46,028 nt of DNA from an uncultured Erysipelotrichaceae bacterium (lineage in GTDB: Bacteria; Bacillota_I; Bacilli_A; RF39; UBA660): the NCBI GenBank assembly GCA_902791625.1, contig CADAWN010000006.1, positions 10,669 through 56,696 on the forward strand, written 5' to 3'. Of this stretch, positions 41,215-46,028 are shown piece after piece (positions within the stretch are counted from its first letter, which is position 1; the number at the start of each line of letters is the position of its first letter). The notes under the pieces are model-generated. The model saw nothing but the letters and a program-made list of their open reading frames with translations, was not told where the DNA came from and made no database searches. A program made the position numbers and the translations under genes.

Positions 41215-42264
41215 TTACTCTTTCTCCTTTCTATCAAATACTTTGCTTTCTCTTAAATCTGTATTATATAAAACACGACAACTATCAATATCATATTTTA
41301 ACATTGCAAGACGATCTGCTCCAAAGCCAAATGCAAATCCTGTCCAAACATCTGGATCATAACCACTCATTCTTAAAACATTTGGATGAACAATTCCAGC
41401 ACCTACTACTGTAATCCATCCACTATTCTTACACATAGGGCATCCCTTACCATGACATTTATGGCATGAGATATCAACTTCAACACTAGGTTCAGTAAAT
41501 TGATAATAACTTGGATGAAAACGTGTTTCAGTGTCTTCTCCAAATAACTTTTTAAATAATACATCAAGAGTTCCTTTTAAATCACTCATAGAAATATTTT
41601 TATCTACTACAAGTCCTTCTATCTGCATAAATTGATGAGAGTGTGTTGCATCATCATCATCTCTACGATAAGTTTTACCAGGGCAAATAATTCTAACTGG
41701 AGCTTCACCCTTACCTTCTAACATAGTTCTTACTTGAACTGGGGATGTTTGACTACGAAGTAAGATTTCTTCTCCTTCAATATAGAATGTATCTTGTGCA
41801 TCTCTTGCAGGATGACCTTTAGGAATATTTAACATTTCAAAGTTATACTTATCCTCTTCAATTTCAGGTCCATCTACAACATCATATCCCATTGACATAA
41901 ATACTTCTTCAACTTCTTCAATCAACTTTTCAAGTATTGATGGAGCTCCACTTGGTATTTTAGTAGCTGGTAAACTTATATCTATTTTTTCTTTACTAAG
42001 TTTTTCATTTAAAATACTATCTTCTATTTTATTTTTAGTTTCTTCATAGTAATCATTAAAAATAGTTCTAAGTTCATTAACTTTCATACCAAATTCTTTT
42101 TTATCTTCGTTAGCTACATTTTTAATCTCACTATTTAACTCAGTTATAATACCTGTTTTACCTAAGTATTTAACTCTTAAATCATTAAGCACTTTAAGAT
42201 CATTTATTTCTTTTAGATCTTCTTTTAATAATTCTTTTACTTCTTCTATTTTCTTATTCTCCAT
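41215..42264 (-). CDS. pheS: phenylalanyl-tRNA synthetase alpha subunit
   Basis: The 349-residue protein has an N-terminal coiled-coil and a class II catalytic core: motif 2 region with FHPSYYQFTEPSVEVDIS, GAGIVHPNVL and motif 3 GFAFGFGADRLAMLKYDI. A CHKCHGKGCPMC insert may bind zinc. It is the catalytic partner of PheT. It follows the HAD gene by 9 bases and precedes pheT. ATG follows AGGAGG. Confidence 0.97.
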   Translation of the reverse strand: MENKKIEEVKELLKEDLKEINDLKVLNDLRVKYLGKTGIITELNSEIKNVANEDKKEFGMKVNELRTIFNDYYEETKNKIEDSILNEKLSKEKIDISLPATKIPSGAPSILEKLIEEVEEVFMSMGYDVVDGPEIEEDKYNFEMLNIPKGHPARDAQDTFYIEGEEILLRSQTSPVQVRTMLEGKGEAPVRIICPGKTYRRDDDDATHSHQFMQIEGLVVDKNISMSDLKGTLDVLFKKLFGEDTETRFHPSYYQFTEPSVEVDISCHKCHGKGCPMCKNSGWITVVGAGIVHPNVLRMSGYDPDVWTGFAFGFGADRLAMLKYDIDSCRVLYNTDLRESKVFDRKEKE

Positions 42265-42273
42265 ATTATCCTC

Positions 42274-42897
42274 CTAAAACATTTTCTTTATTTCATCTAT
42301 TCTTTTTATCTTTTTAAGACTCTTATCATGTTTATCATCTTTATCATATAAAAGTGCATTTAAACCATATTTTTGAGGTTCAAGATAATCTTTTTCTACA
42401 TTATCTCCTATAATAATACATTCTGATGGACTATGTTCACCACAAGCGGTTAAGTATGTAGATCTATGTGGTTTTAAATTAGTATCACCACAATGAACTT
42501 CATCAATAAAATCTATTAAATTACTTTTCTTTAGTCTTGATACTTGTGTTTTTGTAAACCAATTAGTAAGAACAATAACATCTTTATTCTTTAAATATAA
42601 GTATTCAAGAGTATCCATTACTCCTTCTTCCATATTATCAATTTCAGTAATACCTATATCTATCCAGCCAGTAATTAATGATTCCTTAATTTCAAAACCA
42701 CTCTTCATGCTTAGATATTTACTTAGATCACTTACATCATAAGAGTAATGTTCATGTTCATAATCATCTAAATATCTAAATGTATTACTTATAAATACTT
42801 CTGCATTTTCTCCTAATTGTTCTCTAAAAAACTCATGTTCTTTTTTAAAACCATTAGTAAGAAGCGTACCATCTAAATCAAATATAAATCTTTTCAT
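42274..42897 (-). CDS. HAD-superfamily hydrolase
   Basis: The 207-residue protein has HAD motif I FDLDGT (residues 6-11; nucleophile D7), motif II VLTNW and motif IV IIGDNVEKDY. A four-helix cap lies between. It would remove phosphate from a small metabolite or a nucleotide. It is the first gene after the T-box and is therefore under tRNA-Phe control, an unusual place for such an enzyme. The substrate is unknown. ATG follows GGGGTGA. Confidence 0.88.
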   Translation of the reverse strand: MKRFIFDLDGTLLTNGFKKEHEFFREQLGENAEVFISNTFRYLDDYEHEHYSYDVSDLSKYLSMKSGFEIKESLITGWIDIGITEIDNMEEGVMDTLEYLYLKNKDVIVLTNWFTKTQVSRLKKSNLIDFIDEVHCGDTNLKPHRSTYLTACGEHSPSECIIIGDNVEKDYLEPQKYGLNALLYDKDDKHDKSLKKIKRIDEIKKMF

Positions 42898-42904
42898 ATT
42901 TTCA

Positions 42905-43128
42905 CCCCAAAAACAAAAATAACTATAAATTTAAGGACGAAGACTCCGTGGTACCACCTTAATTTATAGTTATTTACTATACACTCTAAATCTTAACGCG
43001 ATTAACGCTTATAGTTTTCTCTATAAGACTCAAAAGACGAATTCATAAGCTATTATTGATTATTTACACCACCATAATCTCTCTTTAAATAAATCACTTA
43101 TTACTACTTCTTTCTCATTGCTTTATAC
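42905..43128 (-). promoter_or_regulatory. T-box riboswitch, probable tRNA-Phe type
   Basis: The minus strand has the T-box core AAGGTGGTACCACGG near 42946-42960, which pairs with the tRNA acceptor end (UGGU fits a discriminator A). The stem (42920-42973 region, AACTATAAATT and its complement) is followed by a TTTTTGTTTTT tail as the terminator. Upstream, AGAGAG and GGTG of stem I are visible. GAATTC at 43039-43044 provides UUC as the likely specifier codon (Phe). It would let transcription pass to the HAD-pheS-pheT-smr operon when tRNA-Phe is uncharged. Confidence 0.9.
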
Positions 43129-43133
43129 ACCAC

Positions 43134-43162
43134 ATTATAATATATTTTTCTAAAAAATACAA
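43134..43162 (-). promoter_or_regulatory. promoter of the T-box-controlled operon
   Basis: TTGTAT (43157-43162), 17 bases, then a perfect TATAAT (43134-43139) on the minus strand. The start site would be near 43127, at the 5' end of the T-box. Confidence 0.75.
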
Positions 43163-43166
43163 TAGT

Positions 43167-44498
43167 TTAAGATGTTTTTACATATTGTTTACTATCAGTT
43201 GTTTTAAGTAATTCTTGAACATAGACATTTCTTTTCATAAAACGTTCACCAAAACTAATATTAAGATCTACATCAAATCTACTTAACTTTTCATTAGCAC
43301 CCATAAAATAGTCACCTATTCTTTTAATACTAGGTAAACTTAGTTTTTCTAGTTCTCTATTTTCTTTGAAACAGAAATTTCCTATATACTCAACATTAGG
43401 TAATACTAATTCTTTTAAATCTCTATTCATAAGTAAGAAATAATCATCTATTCTTTTTAAGTTATCATTCATATACTTAGTAATTTTACCAAACTTATCA
43501 ATAGTAATAATTATATTACTCTTATCTGTTTTCATAGTTATCTTTTTTTCTTTTGTTTTTCTAGAAACAGAAATATCTATATCTTTTATTTTTCCAATTG
43601 TTTTAATAAATGAATCAGGAAGTTCTTCATCATACTTAATCATTTTCTTATTTTTTAAATCTAGTAAAAAACAATCAAGTAAGATAAACTGTTCATTTTT
43701 ATAATCTTCTATTACTTTATTATTATCAATAATTATATTATTTGGACAATAATAAATATGATTTCTTTCATAATTATATTTATATAGTTTTCCATCATTT
43801 GCTTTTACATATCCAGGCATTTCAAAATTAGGTGTCTTATTATTAACTATATTAAGTTTGTAATATTTTTCAAAACTATATGTTAATCCAGGAATAATAT
43901 TATCTAAATTATTACCTAAAGTAGCATCAGAATTAACTACTGTATGATTATATCTATTTTTAATAGATAAAGTATTGCTTTTAGTAGTTTTATCAAACTG
44001 AATACTAATTACTGATGTACCATATAAATCATCTCTAAAATTAATTTTAAAGTCTTCTCTTTTAATCTCATCTACATTATCTTTAACTGCAAAAAAGATG
44101 TGGCACATTTCTAATCTTCTATCTACATACTTAAATGTACATAATAATTCATCATCTTTATAATATTTTTTAAAACGATTAACATCTTCTTTTGTTTTAC
44201 ATTCATATAATGTATAGCCTGCTTCTTTCATTAATTCTTTAGGTGTTTTATCAGTAGGAATTTGATCAGTTTTTATTCCTACATATGTAAAAATATAATT
44301 TTGAAAATCAGCTATTTTATTATTCGATAAAATGTCATCATATAAAAATTTAGAACGCGCAAAAGATGAATCAATTACTTTAAATAAAACCCCTTCGCTT
44401 TCTAATATAGTTGGAAAAAGAGCTCTACAAAGCCTCATCATATCTTCTCCATAATGTCTTTTTATTCTTCCTAAATCTGTCGGTTTATTTTGGTCCAT
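43167..44498 (-). CDS. large protein with C-terminal leucine-rich repeats
   Basis: About 443 residues with no signal peptide. The N-terminal 340 residues are mixed, with many Lys, Asn and Tyr. The C-terminal 90 residues carry LRR_5-type repeats (LKELVLPNVEYIGNFCF, LEKLSLPSIKRIGDYFM). The N-terminal region looks like those of other LRR proteins of gut Bacillota, but I cannot assign a role. ATG at 44498 is preferred, after AGGAAATTG; a TTG at 44504 also lies in frame. It follows the gene at 44514 by 15 bases, so the pair is probably an operon. Confidence 0.7.
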   Translation of the reverse strand: MDQNKPTDLGRIKRHYGEDMMRLCRALFPTILESEGVLFKVIDSSFARSKFLYDDILSNNKIADFQNYIFTYVGIKTDQIPTDKTPKELMKEAGYTLYECKTKEDVNRFKKYYKDDELLCTFKYVDRRLEMCHIFFAVKDNVDEIKREDFKINFRDDLYGTSVISIQFDKTTKSNTLSIKNRYNHTVVNSDATLGNNLDNIIPGLTYSFEKYYKLNIVNNKTPNFEMPGYVKANDGKLYKYNYERNHIYYCPNNIIIDNNKVIEDYKNEQFILLDCFLLDLKNKKMIKYDEELPDSFIKTIGKIKDIDISVSRKTKEKKITMKTDKSNIIITIDKFGKITKYMNDNLKRIDDYFLLMNRDLKELVLPNVEYIGNFCFKENRELEKLSLPSIKRIGDYFMGANEKLSRFDVDLNISFGERFMKRNVYVQELLKTTDSKQYVKTS

Positions 44499-44513
44499 AT
44501 TCAATTTCCTATT

Positions 44514-44960
44514 TTAATTACTATATTTTTCTAAAAACTTACTAAATCCAGAATTATGATATAGATAGTCAGGTTCATCTAATTTAACATCTATAATATG
44601 TTCTTTACCATTGTTAAGTTTAATATATACAGTTTTAATCTTGTTATTTAAAAGAGCAAACTTCTTAACCACAATACTTTCTATATCTTCATTTTTAATA
44701 AAGAAATATGAATCTTCCTTAACATTCATTTTACTTAATTTAAATGATAAAGCAATACCAGGTTGATCTAAGTAAAATACTCCTAAACCTTTTTCAGTAA
44801 AGTTAATAAGTAATCCATTATATGGATATTCCATACCTTTAGCTACACCAGCATTTTTTCTAGCATCTTTTATTCCAACAAAAAAATTATTTTCACTTTC
44901 TAAACCATTAACACTTTCATATAATTTTTTTACTTCTTCTAAATTATTAAAACTTGCCAT
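44514..44960 (-). CDS. hypothetical protein, PH-like or YxxB-like layout
   Basis: The 148-residue soluble protein begins MASFNNLEEVKKLYESVNG. It has alternating strands (YPYNGLLINFTEKGLGVFYL, DIESIVVKKFALLNNKIKTVYIKL), suggesting a beta-barrel like a PH-type fold, but this is only a guess. ATG at 44960 has GGAAGTGAT upstream. It lies next to the LRR gene and may be co-transcribed with it. Confidence 0.6.
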   Translation of the reverse strand: MASFNNLEEVKKLYESVNGLESENNFFVGIKDARKNAGVAKGMEYPYNGLLINFTEKGLGVFYLDQPGIALSFKLSKMNVKEDSYFFIKNEDIESIVVKKFALLNNKIKTVYIKLNNGKEHIIDVKLDEPDYLYHNSGFSKFLEKYSN

Positions 44961-45017
44961 TATAATCACTTCCATATTAATTATATGATAATATAAATTT
45001 TTTTTAAAGACTTATTA

Positions 45018-45043
45018 CAAAAAAAGTAGCAGTCATACTACTT
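45018..45043 (-). terminator. terminator downstream of the tRNA genes
   Basis: The stem AAGTAG with CTACTT (45024-45029 and 45038-45043) is followed by a seven-T run on the minus strand. It comes about 80 bases after the first tRNA terminator, so the stretch between could be a small RNA or a backup stop. Confidence 0.65.
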
Positions 45044-45123
45044 AATCCATATATACAATCTATAAATTTCTGAAAAAAATATAGTTCGATAATATACTGG
45101 GCGGTTATAGGGGCAGGTTCAAC

Positions 45124-45151
45124 AAAAAAAATAGACTTTAAAAGTCTATTT
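45124..45151 (-). terminator. tRNA operon terminator
   Basis: A nine-pair stem (AATAGACTT with AAGTCTATT) is followed by an eight-T run on the minus strand, just after tRNA-Leu. Confidence 0.8.
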
Positions 45152-45161
45152 TATGTCATTA

Positions 45162-45246
45162 TGGTGCGGGTAACAGGAGTTGAACCTGCAAGCCTTACGG
45201 CACTAGATCCTAAGTCTAGCGCGTCTGCCAATTCCGCCATACCCGC
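45162..45246 (-). tRNA. tRNA-Leu (UAG)
   Basis: The 85-base tRNA has a seven-pair acceptor stem (GCGGGTA with TACCCGC), a long variable arm as in tRNA-Leu, the T-loop sequence GGTTCAACTCC and an encoded CCA. The anticodon loop is CTTAGGA, so the anticodon is UAG, reading CUN leucine codons. It lies 5 bases after the CAU tRNA. Confidence 0.95.
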
Positions 45247-45251
45247 ACATC

Positions 45252-45328
45252 TGGTGGACCCTATAGGACTTGAACCTATGACCGCCCGGTTATGAGCCGG
45301 ATGCTCTAACCAACTGAGCTAAGGGTCC
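45252..45328 (-). tRNA. tRNA with anticodon CAU, probably tRNA-Ile2
   Basis: The 77-base tRNA has acceptor stem GGACCCT with AGGGTCC, D-loop GCTCAGTTGGTTAGAGC, anticodon loop CTCATAA, T-loop GGTTCAAGTCC and an encoded CCA. The CAU anticodon could be Met or Ile2 (lysidine). Its acceptor stem and arms recall the Ile2 tRNAs of Bacillota and mycoplasmas rather than elongator Met, so Ile2 (reading AUA after TilS action) is preferred. Confidence 0.85.
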
Positions 45329-45413
45329 ATGACTATTTAATATTATCACAATAATTTATATCTTTCAAGACAAATTTTATATTTTTTATTATTTTAGCTC
45401 AAAAAAAATTAGT

Positions 45414-46028
45414 TTATTTAACTAATTTTTTGTGTTGAGTTATAGCATCAGGCTCTTCCCTTGACATTATTTCTACCATATTTCTTGCAATATAAATATT
45501 TTTTTGTATATCAAGAAATTTTTTATTATTAGATGGAAGTTTATATGTATATACTGTAAACATTTCAGTTCCATAATTATCTTTTGGTAAAACTTTAAAA
45601 TCAGCACCATCAAAACAGCTCATCATTCTTGGAAGTTTAGCAGTTAAATCGCAATCATAAACTCCTAGTATTGCAACTTTTTCATTATTAACTGTACCTA
45701 ATATGTATTGATTCTCAAATACACTAGATAAAGCTTCAACTTCGTTTGAAGTATACTTATCTTTTAATTTATCTACTGATTTTACAATATATCTTTCTTT
45801 AGGTTGTTCAGCTTTTATATTAGAAATTTTATATGAATCGTAATTTAATACATATACCATTTTTTCATCAGAATCTTTAATATGACTATATTCATTATTT
45901 TCACTTTCACTCATTTTAGCTATTAAACCATCTTCAATTAATCTATTTATTTGTTTATTTGTATTATTATCTCTTATTTTTTTGGAATAAAAAAGGTTAT
46001 AAATTGGTATATATAACTTTATTTTACT
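45414..46028 (-). CDS. hypothetical protein, 5' end outside the window
   Basis: The frame is open from the stop at 45414 to the window edge (204 codons). The Met at 45914 is internal: upstream codons read on as KQINRLIEDGLIAKMSE and, near the edge, KLYIPIYNLFYSKKI. No Shine-Dalgarno site precedes 45914. So the gene starts beyond 46028. The visible part is mixed alpha/beta and soluble, with no motif that I recognise. Its stop lies 86 bases upstream of the tRNA pair. Confidence 0.7.
   Translation of the reverse strand, partial: SKIKLYIPIYNLFYSKKIRDNNTNKQINRLIEDGLIAKMSESENNEYSHIKDSDEKMVYVLNYDSYKISNIKAEQPKERYIVKSVDKLKDKYTSNEVEALSSVFENQYILGTVNNEKVAILGVYDCDLTAKLPRMMSCFDGADFKVLPKDNYGTEMFTVYTYKLPSNNKKFLDIQKNIYIARNMVEIMSREEPDAITQHKKLVK

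Noticed and set aside
45252-45328. Initiator tRNA-fMet
   Set aside because: The first acceptor pair is intact and the anticodon stem lacks the three G-C pairs of initiators; it looks like elongator Met or, more likely, Ile2.
45414-45914. Complete 166-residue gene starting at 45914
   Set aside because: No ribosome binding site precedes that Met and the same frame stays open with protein-like sequence to the window edge, so the gene was reported as partial.
1-46028. Mycoplasma-type code with TGA as tryptophan
   Set aside because: Tryptophans are read from TGG, no gene needs TGA read-through, and TGA ends some genes (for example at 1095).

Overview
This window looks like chromosomal DNA from a very AT-rich, low-GC Gram-positive bacterium of the Bacillota, probably one of the small-genome gut lineages close to Erysipelotrichia or Mollicutes (lineage is inferred, not proven). 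The signs are: strong Shine-Dalgarno sites (AGGAGG or GAGGTGA); a T-box riboswitch; a SUF iron-sulfur operon led by an Rrf2 regulator; a lipoteichoic-acid-synthase-like enzyme; Lgt with several lipoproteins; and hairpin-plus-U-run terminators after most units. TGA is used as a stop, so the code is the standard bacterial one. All but two genes lie on the minus strand, so transcription runs from high to low coordinates.

Region 1-3725 is the most unusual part. Four unrelated genes (a JAMM-like protein, a GNAT acetyltransferase, a DUF1835/DUF3658-like protein and an unknown protein) are strung together in one orientation. They are separated by copies of one intergenic unit. Each unit begins at the stop codon of the preceding gene with the same ribosome binding site and the same tiny reading frame (MNENKTNINWLIT or a close variant). 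In three units a spacer of about 120-155 bases follows, bounded by direct repeats. A copy without a spacer follows the terminator of the flanking lipoprotein gene, and another copy runs off the left edge. The layout resembles a gene-cassette array, but no recombinase is visible and the repeats do not have integron attC structure.

Region 3759-14651 holds mostly lineage-type genes: a lipoprotein; a tight operon (membrane protein, small protein, HTH protein with glycine-rich repeats, HExxH metalloprotease-like protein); a frameshifted FlaR-like kinase; a transglutaminase-like protein; a membrane acyltransferase with two SGNH modules; tsaC; an unknown protein; two small plus-strand genes; and a metallophosphoesterase. 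Region 14689-23387 combines envelope genes (multispanning glycosyltransferase-like protein, GtrB-like glycosyltransferase, LRR protein, LTA-synthase-like enzyme) with the rrf2-sufC-sufB-sufD operon, whose promoter spacer carries a dyad that could be the regulator's operator.

Region 23450-32183 contains a DUF4176 protein, a zinc-ribbon protein, an HTH/ABC-transporter operon, two lipoproteins, a DUF4190-type protein, lgt, a second HExxH protein and a DUF6273-like protein. Region 32224-38844 is translation-related: lepB, rplS with its promoter and leader, a 37-residue basic peptide gene, trmD, rimM, a SpoU methyltransferase, two secreted or anchored proteins and a stand-alone Smr protein. Region 38844-43162 is a tRNA-Phe T-box operon (HAD phosphatase, pheS, pheT, smr). 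The right end has an LRR protein, a small unknown gene, tRNA-Leu(UAG), a CAU tRNA (probably tRNA-Ile2) and a gene cut by the window edge.
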